From Aquanectria penicillioides (taxonomy: Eukaryota; Ascomycota; Sordariomycetes; Hypocreales; Nectriaceae), in assembly GCA_003415625.1 (NCBI GenBank), contig PYIU01000003.1, forward strand, positions 4,774,001 to 4,838,000: 64,000 bases of DNA, given 5' to 3'. Positions 1-11,361 of the stretch are shown here, piece after piece. Made by a program: the position numbers and the translations under genes. Under the pieces are notes generated by a model. That model did not search any database. It had not been told where the DNA came from and saw nothing but the letters and a program-made list of their open reading frames with translations. Position 1 is the stretch's first letter. Each line of letters starts with the position of its first letter.

Positions 1-724
1 TGGTGTTTGGGGCAAAGATTTATAAGCGCTGTTGATGCGAGTTGCGGGAAGTGGACGTAGCCCAGGTCCCTAGTTGGGTGGGTGAGTGGGGAGTTGTCGG
101 AGAGCAAGACGGAGGGGAAAAAAAAAAAGGGTCTTGAGGATTTGGAATCAAAGACAAAAAGAGACGGTGCACGGAGTCGCTCGTCTCAAATCAATCAATG
201 ACGATGATGGCACAACAGGGCATCCGATGGTAATAATAGTAAGGTAGGGATGTTTCGCACTTCCGAGAGCCGGCGCCCAGGATAAAAACAAATAATAAAA
301 ATAATAATCGAAACTCGGCCCTGTTTTCTCCTTTGGGCAGAATCATCATGTACAGGATAGGATACCTGACTAATCACTCGCAGCCTTGCGGCCTCAGAAA
401 CATATTCATCATCACCGTCATGCAAGGTTCTAGGCATTCTCACGGCGTTCCCTGCTCATTCACATAGACACATGGAAAAAGGGTTGCAATTCAACTTGGC
501 GCTTATCAATCAATTGACCTGGGGGTCGGTTCCTCTGCTGCCTTGTGTATGATCCTTTAGCATTAACTTTTGTTGTTGTTGTTGTTGTTGTTGAACCTTG
601 ACTCTCCATGACAAGCATACAAGCCGTACCGTCGCTTAGTTCCTTGAAGATTACATGGCCTCCCTGTCCGCCATGTCTATCGAAATCTATACTCTCCAAG
701 AGCTGGCAATCCCTCATGTATTAG
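1..724. other. 3' flank of VPS53, no gene seen
   Basis: No coherent coding frame is visible. The stretch holds a short A run near 120-130 and a TTG/CAA microsatellite at about 571-594. It most likely contains the 3' UTR and terminator of the minus-strand VPS53 gene, whose stop codon is at 725-727. Confidence 0.6.
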
Positions 725-3349
725 TCAACGCCCCTCATCTGCTCCTACACTGCCATCTCGCTTCCCAAATCTTGCACCCAGTGAGCCGATATCCCGCTTG
801 AAGAACTTGCCAAAGTTGCGCAGGTTCTCGTTGATTGTCGCCTTCTCCATGCCGCTCGGCCCCGCCCCCGCGCCGCTCTGCGAAATGTCCCGGGCCGCGC
901 TCAACAGCTTCTCGCCGAGTGATCCGGCTTCGAACCGTGGTCCCCCAGACGATCCTGTCAACGACAGACCGGTCGTGGGGCTCATCATCGAACTGCCGGC
1001 GCCACCACCGCTGCCCATGCCCGATGTTGTCATGAGGGGACCCAGCAACGGCGAGCTGGCCACCAGTCTCTCGTTGGGCGTGCTGTCTCGGTGAATGCTA
1101 AACAGCTCAACCAAATGTGGCTGATCCATCTTGCGTACACCCTTGAGATCCAGCATCTTCTTGAAATTGGTTTCGGACCGGTCCGCAATGTGGATCAGGT
1201 ATGCCTGCACAAGACCCTCCGGTGGCGACGGTCGAACCTGCAGCGTCTTGAGCAGCGGGTCCAGTCGGTTCATGCACTGCTGAACCCTCCTCACGAAGCT
1301 CGAAGGGGGTGTATCTTGTGACGAGAAGGACGCGTGACGCAGCAGCAGCTTCTCGAAGGCCTTGGTGAGCACATATTTGTCGAGGAGCATCTAGGACGAT
1401 CTTGTTAGCTGTTGATTTCCTCTAACACTGTAAACCACAAATTGACATACCTGTTCGGCGCCCACTTCAGAGATCGGCCGGCACTGCACAATGCTGTTGA
1501 TGTACCCTGTCGCAAGGTGCTCGACAAGGTTGTCGCAGAAGGCCCTCGCATACTGGGGTTTCGCAATAAGCTCAAGCACTTCTGTCGTCTTGCCATCGAC
1601 ATGCTTGACGAGCTCGCCCACGTACGAGCTCTGGTCCATTACGCTCTCCATCGTGCTCCAGTTTGTGTTTCTCATCTCGCGCCACACGCTCTCACACTCC
1701 ACCTCCACCGTTCTCACAAGCGCCAGCACAGAGGCACTGGCAACTCCCAGGAATGCGTCCGACTGCGATGACAGGTCGACCTTGGACACCAGCTCGCCAT
1801 CGATGCGCTTCTTGATGCTCTCCTCGAGTTGGTTCGTGTTGACGTGCCAGAAGTCGGCCGTGTTGAGCACCATCACCACGTCCTGAATCGCCGGGCCTTG
1901 CGGTCCACCGCTCTGCAACCTATGTAGCAACACCTGCTGCGCGTACTCGTCCAAGTACTTAGCCAGCGTTTTTGATAGATCCAGCAGCCGCGCACCCGTA
2001 GACAGCTTTGCGCATTGGGCTAGAGTCAATTTGTAAAAGTGGAAGAGCTCAATTGCAGATGTGACGACTGCCTGTGGCGAGAACTCTTCATCAGGCGGTA
2101 TTAGGGGTTGATTGCGGTATTTCGGAATCATCGTCGCAAGCTGCTTATCTTGCGACTCGACCCATAAACTAAGGTATGGTTCAAAGGCAACTGAGATCAA
2201 ACCGTGGAAGCTGTGGGACTTCTCCTCGACCGAGCTCAGGGTGTCAATGCTCGCCCGGGATGAGGTTGCGAACCGCTTCTCGAGGCTCTGCTCAAAGTCC
2301 AACGTCTCTTGGAGGCAGCTCAGCAGCAGATTGACATCTATCTTTTGCGTCTCTGTCCGTCGCATGAGCCTCTCCAGGATGCCCTTGAAATCATCCCGCG
2401 TCCCCTCGCAGAACGCTGTTGCCAGTGTCTCATTGGCCCTCCAGTGAGGCGGGAAGATCATCGAGTGCTCGTCGTCATGCGCCTTGATCATCCGCTTGAA
2501 CCAAGCGTACCGTCTCCCAATATTGTCCAGGCTACCGGCCTCGTCGTTGCCTCGGAAGACCTGGCGGTACTCACGCAGCTCAGTGTTGACATACCACGTC
2601 ATGAGTCGAGCCTTGGCCGAATCTCCCAAGGCGTCCATGACAAGGCATGCTTCCACGAGCATACCCCTACGAGCGCCGACTTCGCCCTTTGCAAATGCCA
2701 TTTCAAAGTCCTCACAGACCTGCTCCAACAGCTCCCGTTGCAGCTCGGAAACACCCCTGCTCAATGTTGCAATCTGCTCGATACTCCTGTAGCTGTTGAA
2801 ATGCTTCATCAGCTGCAAAACAGCTTGCAGCAAGCCTGCACATTCTCGATACTGTCGAGTCTTGGACAAGGCTCTGAGCTGCTCGTAGGCGGTGGTCAGC
2901 ATCTGCAGTCGTTTGAGGGCTGTCATACTGAGTGTGAGGTTCTTCTTGGTGCCGTCGAGTCTCTTGATATCGGCCGTCATCGAAGTGATGTTCTGCTCTG
3001 TCTCGATAGCACGCGATCGCACCGTCTCGATCTTGCGGAAGAGCTGGGCGAGCTCAGCCTGGGCCGACTGCATGCGCTCGAGGCTGGAGTCGGACCCGTA
3101 GGCCTGCTCCATCTCGAGGGTGCAGATGTCATTGGAGATGGCATCCTGGTGGCTCTTGAGGGTTTTCGACACGCGGCTGATGGATGAGACGGCCGATGGG
3201 TGGGAGAAGAGGAGGTTGAGGTGGTCGATGGGATCGTAGTCGACTGCGTCGGGAGTTATGTTGGCGCGTTCCAGGAGATCGAGGAACAGGGCAATGGGGA
3301 ACTAACCTGCGTCCAGGGCGGAGGGCTCCGCCAATCCCCCATTCATCAT
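725..3349 (-). CDS. VPS53: Vps53, subunit of the GARP tethering complex
   Basis: Vps53 joins Vps51, Vps52 and Vps54 in GARP, which tethers endosome-derived vesicles at the trans-Golgi network. I read three exons: 3307-3349, 1451-3243 and 725-1390. They are separated by introns of 63 nt (GTTAGT donor) and 60 nt (GTATGT donor). All phases close, giving 833 residues, a normal fungal length. The N-terminus has the family signature YDPIDHLNLLF just after the first splice, then a helical region with NLTLSMTALKRLQMLTTAYEQ typical of Vps53_N. The last exon, starting MLLDKYVLTKAFEKLLL, is the conserved C-terminal region. The tail after about residue 730 is Gly/Ser-rich. Two adjacent ATGs (3349 and 3346) could start translation. 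The tiny first exon would be missed by simple gene calling. Confidence 0.93.
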
Positions 3350-3796
3350 GAGACGGTCTTCTTTGCGAATTTGCAGTCTCGGGCGCTTCAATCGAAGGTT
3401 CTTTGTCCTTGGCTTTGATACTCGGAGCTGATAGCTCGTCAGCGCGTGTGAACTGTCATGATGTCTTAAAAGTGGGTCTGGCAACTCACGGGTGTGGCTG
3501 GAGGAACTACCCCTGATCCTGAGCCTCCTCACGAGTCTGGCTGGCTTGTGCATGACCAAACTCGGGGAAGTTCTCAAATTGTTCAAAAGTACAAGCAAGT
3601 ACGTTTTCAACGCGCGTGCAGGTGAAAGCCCCTTGAGGAGTTGCGATACGTAGCAATCACATCGCAAGACAAGATAGCAACCGATCAGGTGATGGACGAC
3701 AATATGGATGATTGTATATTCGCTGACTTTTACAGGTACCTCAAATGATATGCTCACTCCTACTCCCTGTCTGCCTCTCCAGGCTTCCTTCCTAAT
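3350..3796. other. Intergenic, VPS53 promoter and FN3-gene 3' end
   Basis: About 450 bp between two minus-strand genes. It must hold the VPS53 promoter and the 3' UTR of the upstream gene. An open frame continues upstream of the VPS53 start through this stretch, but I see no family resemblance in it and treat it as non-coding. Confidence 0.5.
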
Positions 3797-6700
3797 CTAT
3801 TCTCCTTCCGCCGCCCTGTCTATCTCTAGGCTCTCTTTTTCCTTGCCCTTCTTCTTCATCGAGAATCGCCAGGTTCCCATTCGACCCTCTTTAGTCTCTT
3901 TGCCCCGAGAGCTTGTCGTACCTAGGGAAGGACTGCTCGCCATACTGTCGACACTGCGTCCAAATTGAGATATGTCCTCACCTAGGTCGTCAATGTCTCC
4001 AATGCTAGACCGATGTTCTGCGGACAGGTTCTTCTCGGAGTAGGTTGCGCTGCCCGGTCCCTTCTTAAAAAGTCCCGATTCCTTTCCCAGCCTAGAAGAC
4101 AAACTGAACTTGCTGGAACTTCCCTTGCGAAACAGTTTCTTAACAACATTCTCAGGGTCCTTGTAGCTTGAAGGGGTCATATCCGTAGTCGAGTTGGAGG
4201 CTGTGGTGTCAAGATTGAGGGATTCGTGCGATTCAGAGACGGATATCAGGGTGTGGACAGAGTGGCCATCCCTAGACACCCGTGAATCCGACGGAGAGTC
4301 ATCAAGATTGTTGGAGATTTCGATGGAGGGTGTGCTAGCCTCCTTGGCCTTGCTTCGACCCTCTTTGGACTTGTCTCGGTGGCGTTCCTTTTCTTTGCCC
4401 TTGGATTTCTCCTTTTCAGGGCTGGAGTCTTTGTCCTTATCTTTGCGGAAGATATTGGCCATGAAAGTTGGTGCCGCAGGGTTCAAACGTTGGCTCATCG
4501 AGGCTCGATGACTAGGGGGGCGAGAGCCGATAACACCGACTTGGCTAGGCGATGTTTGGGGGTCCAACAAATCATCTTCGTCCAAGATCTCGTCATCTGC
4601 AGAAGCAAGTGTCGTTTCCAGAGCTGAGGGTGATCCATGAATCGATGGGCGACGGGAGGGGTTTCGCGAGGGCCAGCGTCCTTCATTGGGAGGAGACCAG
4701 AGGCGATGTTGGGAAAGTATAGAGATTTCTCCTGGAGCTCCCCAAATAGAGCCGCTATCTGTCGAAGGTCGCGGAAGATCCGACGATGAAATTGATGCCG
4801 GCCGTGAATGCGATGGGTCTCGCTCAGGAAGGAGTGCCCCAGCGGAACTCGTAAATGGGTTCAGTCGGCGTGCAGAGAAGGACTTGGAGGATGACACCGC
4901 ACTTGTGCGAATCCCTTCTGCACCCAAATGACGGTTCATCCACGAAAAGCTGATCCGACGCTTGTTCCCAAAAAATTCGTGCTCATCAGTTCCGCGAGGG
5001 AACGACTGGCTTTGTCCTGGCTTCAGAGTACCAATGGGAATACCCTCATCCTCGGGGATTTTGGGTGCTCGGGTTCGCTGGAACGAAGACAAGAGGCTGG
5101 TGAGTCGGTGGCCTGTTGCTGGCGGTGCGGTTGGCGATGTTGTTAGATTGAGAGAATTTCCATCAGGGTCAGTATACTGGGGGAAAGGCAGGTTGTGCGA
5201 GGAGCCTTGTGGGCTAGAGAAAAGGCTTCGATCATGACCCTCAGACGAGGCGGGCGATTGGGGATCATCCTCGCCAGCAGTGATGGCATGCGGTAAGAAC
5301 GGGCTATGCGGTTGCCTTGAATCAGGCCCCTCAAACGTCTCGTCAAAGATGTCTGATGGAAGAAGCGCATGAGCAGTCGGACTCAAGGGCCCACCAGCAG
5401 CTCTCATCTCAGCTTCAGTCTGGTGATCGTCAGGACCATCAGCTGCCATATCCATGAAAGGCCCGGGAGCAAAGCCGGAACGGGTGAGCCCTGACGACGC
5501 CAGAAAGTTGCTGTCGGGAATAGATAGTTGGGTTGGCGGAGAAGAGAGGTGGTTGCTGTTCTGGCTATGACGTTTGTTGACCGAAGCGGGAGGCTCAAAC
5601 TCAATAGGAGCATCTGCTTGATTGTAAAACGCGAGGCCAGATTGATGTTGGATGCTGAGCTGTTCTCCAAGAACTCGAATATGCTGATCCAGGTGATGTC
5701 CCTTTTTGGTTTCCGCTACCAATTGGTTGTGCAATTCTTTGCGTCTGGCTTCCCACTCGCGGCGTATCTGAAGGTCTGCCTCTTTCCAATGCTCGTCGTC
5801 TCCACCTGGGAGTTGTTCGCGAGCAGCCTTGAGATCTTGGAGTTGCTTACCCTTCTCCTTCAACTCTGCCTCTAGCTCGGCGCACTTTTCTGATAAGTCG
5901 CCATTGGCCTCGTCAAGCTTCTGTACGTCACAATCTCTCTTCTGCTCCAACTCCGCCTTCTGTTTTTCAAACCCTTCTCGGTCCTTCTTCATCCGCTCGA
6001 TATCGTTTTCCAATTTCGCAATGCTATCTCGGATCTTGGATTTCTTAGTTTCCTTGTCCTTCAGCTGTTGCTCCTTCTTTGCTCTCTCTTTTTCCGCTGC
6101 TCGCATCTGTTCCATGGTGCTGCGGACCGAGGCTTTAAGTTGTGTCGTCTGCTCCTCCTTCTCTTTAAGAGCCTGTCTCTTACGATCTTTCTCTCTCTTT
6201 AATTCCTCCTCTTGCTGTTGAAACTCCGCCTCATCCTTTCCGCATTGTGACAGAGTATCGTCAATCTCTTTGCGGATGCTCTCAAACTTTTGGTTTAACT
6301 CCTCCAACGACATCTCAGGGCCATCGGAGGCAGGGGCCTTGATTTGAGGCGGTTCTGTGCTTGCTACAGAAGGGGAATGTTGTCGGCGATTTATCGTATT
6401 TCGACGCTGAGCTGGAGTGGTGGCGCTCATATCAACCGTAGGCGCCGCGTTGCCGTCGAGGACAGGCGCGGCCTCAACGGACGGCACAGAGGATCGGTGG
6501 GCGTCTGAATCATCGTTTTCGGCATCGGATTTGCTACGTGGGATGTCATTGTCGGCGAAGCTCGTTGGCAATCTCGAATTTCCAAGTTGAGGTTTTCCGT
6601 CCTTCCCAAAAGTTCGCAGGCGGACAACCGGGCTACCTGCCTGAAAGTTGTTGGGCCCTACTGCAACTACCCGAATGTTGTAGAAATGATCTGGCTTCAG

Positions 6701-7392
6701 GCCAGTAACGGTAATGGCAACCTCGTTGCCAGGCGAGTCACCGACTGTGATAAGCACTGTTAGCGTCCCATTCGGACGATCCGGCCTCAGCGGGCTAGCG
6801 GTCGGCACGGCTAGGCGACTGACCATGGACTCCATTGACTTGTATGGAGTACTTTTGTACTGGACGGTTGCTGGGCGGTCGAGACCAGCTCAGAGTGGCA
6901 GCGTCAGCTCGAATGCCAGCAAGGGAGACATCGGGGGACTCCGGAACGTCGACCCCAAGGATGTTAATCAGATCAGGGACGGGTTTCCATAGCGTTTGCC
7001 ACGAGCGGTGCAGCAGCCTGCGAGAAGTGTAGACAGCGGTCAGCAGAAGCACAGATAGGTGACTGGAAGGATCAAAATCATCTGTTGGCAGACGCAATCC
7101 GGTGTGAGAGGGTAGCATGGGAGTTGACTGACCAGACGACGGCACCAAATGTCAGGACCATCTTAAAATGGCTGATGAGCAGGACATGGAGGCGAAAGTC
7201 GCGCAATTCGTCGAGGGCGGCGGGGGAGACGGACATGTGCAGCAAGATGCGGCGAGGGTCGAGGAGCAGGGTGACGCCGCAGAGCACGGCGTAGAAGACG
7301 GCCTTCTGGTAGCTCGACTGCGGGCTATAAACCCACCAGAAGCCAAGGACGCAGAGGATGAGAGAAGTCAAGACGGGCAACTCCCATGACAT
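3797..7392 (-). CDS. Membrane-anchored fibronectin type III / coiled-coil protein
   Basis: Three exons, 7133-7392, 6824-7017 and 3797-6744, with introns of 115 and 79 nt (both GTCAGT donors), give 1133 residues. The N-terminus has about three hydrophobic segments (roughly residues 5-21, 30-47 and 70-88). A single fibronectin type III domain follows (about 110-200), with its core tryptophan in LSWSRPPSNRPV and the VTGLKPDHFYNIRV strand. The second intron cuts the domain. Residues about 295-515 form a long Lys/Glu/Gln-rich coiled coil. The remaining 600 residues are Ser/Pro-rich and probably disordered, ending in a basic segment. Proteins of this layout are known across Pezizomycotina but I know no established function. 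Membrane anchoring with a cytosolic FN3 and coiled coil suggests a scaffold or tether; that is inference. Confidence 0.85.
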
Positions 7393-8149
7393 GTTCTCAG
7401 CGCGGTCCCGGCCTGGCAGAAAAGAGCTTCAAGACGGACCCGGGCGTCGTGTCTCGTTGTGTCGTGTGGGTGGGATGGGATGTATGTCGGCAGATGGGTA
7501 GAAAAAAGGCGTGGAGTCGAGCTTCAGGACCGGGTGTGATCTTTTCCCTAGTAAATCTTGGGACTCGATTGGTGGGTGATCAGGGCAGTGTGTGGGCTTC
7601 AGTGGACAGGACTGGAGACTTGGCACGGTGTAAGACACTGAAGGGCGCTGAAAGGCCGGACTTGGATGGTCCCTGTAGGAGCTTAGTGGTATGGTAGCGG
7701 GGTGCTGAAACCCCGGTAATGGAACACCAAGGGCCGTGTTGGGAACACTGTGTGACTGTCGTTCTGGGACTCTTCACCACTGTAGGCCTTCTCATTCGTC
7801 GTCTGCGAGCGCTGATCGCATCACGCTGGCGCTTTGACGACCACAGATGCCTCGGGCCAGGACATGCGCGCATTGCGTGCGTTGTTCAAGTCATTCAAGT
7901 GAGTGCCGGAAAGTGGGTGCCTACTTAGGGGCAGAGCTTCTAGAGCAAACTCGGATGAGCAGCATGCGCTCTGGTTGCTTCGGCAATTAATCTAAATACG
8001 TATTCATGTGGGCGAGCAGTGCGGCGCGGGACAAAGGATGCGGAAGTTGGCTCTGAGCTTGTTCAATGGCTTGCATTGGAAATCGAGGCGCAACACTAGT
8101 GAGCCGAAGCGGGAGTCTGCACCACCGGTTTGATGATGTTTGCAGCTTA

Positions 8150-8349
8150 CAGTGGTTATCCTAGTAACTGGAACGAATTCAGACATCCCTGTTTTGCCTC
8201 GAATCGTTCCGGTTAGAGGGCGAATTCCATAAACAGGGGTGAAAATACTATGAGAAGGACCCAAAACACCCCTGCAAAGAGATGAGAAAATATTCCATTT
8301 ATCGGGCGTTTTCCACACATTGGCGTTCCAGTTACTAGGATAACTACTG
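8150..8349. mobile_element. 200-bp MITE with mariner-like ends
   Basis: The ends form terminal inverted repeats of about 27 bp. The left end, at 8150-8176, begins CAGTGGTTATCCTAGTAACT. The right end, at 8323-8349, is its reverse complement with a single G/A difference in the first bases. Both sides are flanked by TA (8148-8149 and 8350-8351), the target duplication of Tc1/mariner-type elements. The interior is too short to code for a transposase. It is therefore a non-autonomous element, sitting in the promoter region between the FN3 and lipin genes. Confidence 0.8.
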
Positions 8350-10716
8350 TACCATGAGCTTCAAGGCATCATCCGTACCTGGAGCCAAAACTATGATAGC
8401 AAGAAAGCTGGCATGCAACTGCAGGTCTTGTTTGCATATGCTTTAGAGTTCAGCAACCGACGTAAGATGCCCTCGTGCCGACGGACGGCGACCCAGGCCC
8501 GCGGAGACTCTCGACGGGAAAAAGGCTGCACTTGGTGCAGTTGCAGAAAATGGGTCTCTGAGGAAAATCGACACTCGACCGAGTATTTGGGTTTCCGCCG
8601 TCACGCCTTCGGAACAAAGCCCTGGGTGTAAAAATTGATTCATTGGGCAAAACAGCTTGTTGGGTTCGGCATCCGCCGGCGTCTTCGCCATGAGAAAGGA
8701 TCCGGATTTGACCGAGGTGGCATTCAGTGCCGGGGTTGGTGTCTGAGTCGTGTTGGTGGATAGTTCATGAGGCAAAACGGGACAAACACCGTCACTACCA
8801 TTCAATTTTTTCTTTCTTTCTTTCAGTTACCCACCTACCTTCTTCTCGTTCATTTGCACGTGCGTAAGGACATGTATGTATGTACTGCATGAAAGCAGAG
8901 GTGTAACAATAGCGTTCCCCCAAGAAAAAATAGAGTGGGTTGGAGTGGAGATTTTTCGTACCTACCTAGGTACCTACAAACGTCCACAAGAAGGAAGGTA
9001 CGCGGCTCGGTTACGTACGGTGTGGTTGGCGATGTCGTTGACGATGGTACAGGAATGGGAACGGGTTTAGGAATGGCGGGTGAGAATGTGCAAGCAGGGT
9101 TGAATCCGATATATGATCTTGAATGAATGTTTCTTTGTCCAGCAAATCCCCCATGCACTTTAGGACAATGAGCAAAGCTCCCGAAACCGAATTCTGGGTC
9201 CGTACCGGAGAATAGACCCTGGCCCATCGTAAATCAGGACGGGCACATCCAAGATCCAGCTCTGTCTATTCGCCGAGGGATCGCCTCACATTAGTGCCCG
9301 CCTCTCGTTTGTCCTTTGCCAGCCCCAGTGCCAGCACCAGCACCAGCATCCATGCCTTTGGCTGGCCCAAGGGGGCATCCACATCCGTGCCTCCTCTTCA
9401 TTGGTAGGAGCCCGAAATGGACAGCAGCCAGCGCCAGAAACACGGGATGGATTGGATACCACGCATGTGAGACATCAATGGCATAACACCACACCATCCA
9501 TCATCCAGCATCCGTAGCACTGGGTAACATGGGGGTGGGGTTGAGGCGGTTCAGGGTCCCCATGAGCAACGACCACAAGGCTGGCAAATGAAACGCCGAT
9601 AGGTGAAATACACGGATGCCAGGCCAGCTGAAGGATGCCAGCCTGCCACCTCGCCTCACTCAGTGAAGCATAGATCCCAAAAGGCCCGGTGCTCGGCATC
9701 TAGCGCATATGTTGGAATAGGTGGGCAGAGTCTTGGCTTCTTATTGTTGCTGATGAGAGCCAAGCGCATGACATCAGGGCACATCGGCACCGAGCGAGAT
9801 TCTGGTCTTGGACAAAATAGATATGGGGCCAGCCAAGCCATAAACGGGAGAGCGACCGATAAATAGGCGGGTATAGTGCTTCTGCACCGCTGCTTTCAAT
9901 GGAGTTTCGTGTTCCTCGACGATCAGGATGGCAGGAAGAAGCACATGCTTGTGCCATGAGCCGCGGTTACCAAAGACCCCCATGCATCTTTGACCAGCTC
10001 AGTCGGCACCACCAAGAGGGCACAATGGCCCACGTGGGAGCAAGGCCGCACACTGCAGTGAGCAACATTGCTGTTTGTTCCGATATCATTCTGAGGTGGT
10101 TGGAAAGTCGGTCCGGAGCACCGCTAAAGAGAATGAAAAGGTTGATATTTAATATAGGTATGTAGGTATGAATGTCGATGCAGCAGGGTCAGTGGGGGTT
10201 GGATACGCATAACTAGGTATCCTCCCGCCTCCCCAGACCTCCAGCACCTGGCAAATCAGAAAATCAAGGTGACACAAGGCGCCCTGATCTTCAACAAAGG
10301 ACCCCTTGCCGTGTTCTTGGCGTGCCGAGGACGGACGTTGGAGGTGATGCAGCATTTGCCTGATCCTTTGACCGGGCTGCTGTGGCTGGCGCTCATGGTT
10401 CTGGCCTGGCTTGTCCACTTGTCAGCGTCATGCGGGCTCCTTCTGATCCATGTCAAACACGGCTCCCAATGGCCTCTGGCTGGTGTCTTGTCTCAATGTT
10501 GGGCCCCGTAATTATGTCAGGCACTCCACTGAAAGAGCCCCGGCACGGCCCAACTGCCCACCAAACGCCGACCACTGGGGCACCACTTGGGGCACTGTAG
10601 AGGGGCACAGAGCGAGTGCCAACGTACTCGCCTGACTTATTATAGTCCACCCAAGTGCGCCAGGGGGTGCTAAAGTACATCTAACATCCTTCCCCAAAAG
10701 GAATTCGGCCGTCCCA

Positions 10717-10773
10717 TCTCTTGCTCTTACTCTTGATCTTGCTCTTACTCTTTGCTCTTGCGCTTGCGCTTGC
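10717..10773. repeat. CTCTTR hexamer-like tandem repeat
   Basis: A degenerate run of TTGCTC, TTACTC and TTGCGC units about 600 bp upstream of the lipin start codon. It is a simple pyrimidine-rich repeat of unknown effect. Confidence 0.6.
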
Positions 10774-11361
10774 ATCTGATTATTGCGTTCCTTTCATCGC
10801 ATTTGCCCTCTGACATCGCGCAAGTGAAGCAGCGCCGTCCTTCATTTGGCGTTGTTCCTGCAACACCATAGCCTCCATCCGTGGCACAGTTCTCGTGGAC
10901 GTTGCGTTGCGTAGCGCGCAACTCAACCCAAGTCAGCTCGCCCGCCACCCTCTGCCCCAGACGTTCCCCAACAATCCGCCGCTCTCACTCTCGACTTTCT
11001 CTCCCACCGGCTTCCCCGTTTCCCAACTGCTGCAGCCTGCATACCCCAGCTTTCCCAGTCGCCTCACAACTCCGAATCCCGCCAAAAAAAATTCCGTCTC
11101 TCTTTCCTTTTTCTTTTTTCTTCCCTCTCTTGGTCTGGCATTTCTAGCTTCCGGGTTGTGCGGTTGGATTTTCGTCTCTGCTCTGATTTGCGGTCCCCGT
11201 CGTGGGCATTGACGTCAGCGTTACCCCCGGCTTCCTTTTTCAGGCTCCGCCATACGCCCTAGCCGACGTTCCGTTGCGGGATCCTCATCAACTTCCCTTC
11301 CCAACTTCCAGCCGTCTGCCGCCGTCGCCATAGTTCCCAAGGCCCTCGCGACCGCGCAAAG

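Larger units (their letters stand above)
7393..11361. other. 4-kb divergent intergenic region
   Basis: Lies between the starts of the FN3 gene (minus) and the lipin gene (plus). Only short unrelated open frames occur. It contains the MITE at 8150-8349, a palindromic CCTA/TAGG cluster near 8959-8977, a CTCTTG/CTCTTA hexamer repeat at 10717-10773 and pyrimidine-rich tracts at about 10970-11160 just before the lipin start. The last are typical of fungal core promoters and 5' UTRs. Confidence 0.6.

Noticed and set aside
2309..3187. 292-codon plus-strand frame over VPS53
   Set aside because: Shadow of the VPS53 exon; sense-strand product has clear family signatures and this one has none.
8150..8349. 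Identification as a Fusarium mimp element
   Set aside because: Only the first CAGTGG bases resemble mimp/impala ends; the rest of the inverted repeat differs.
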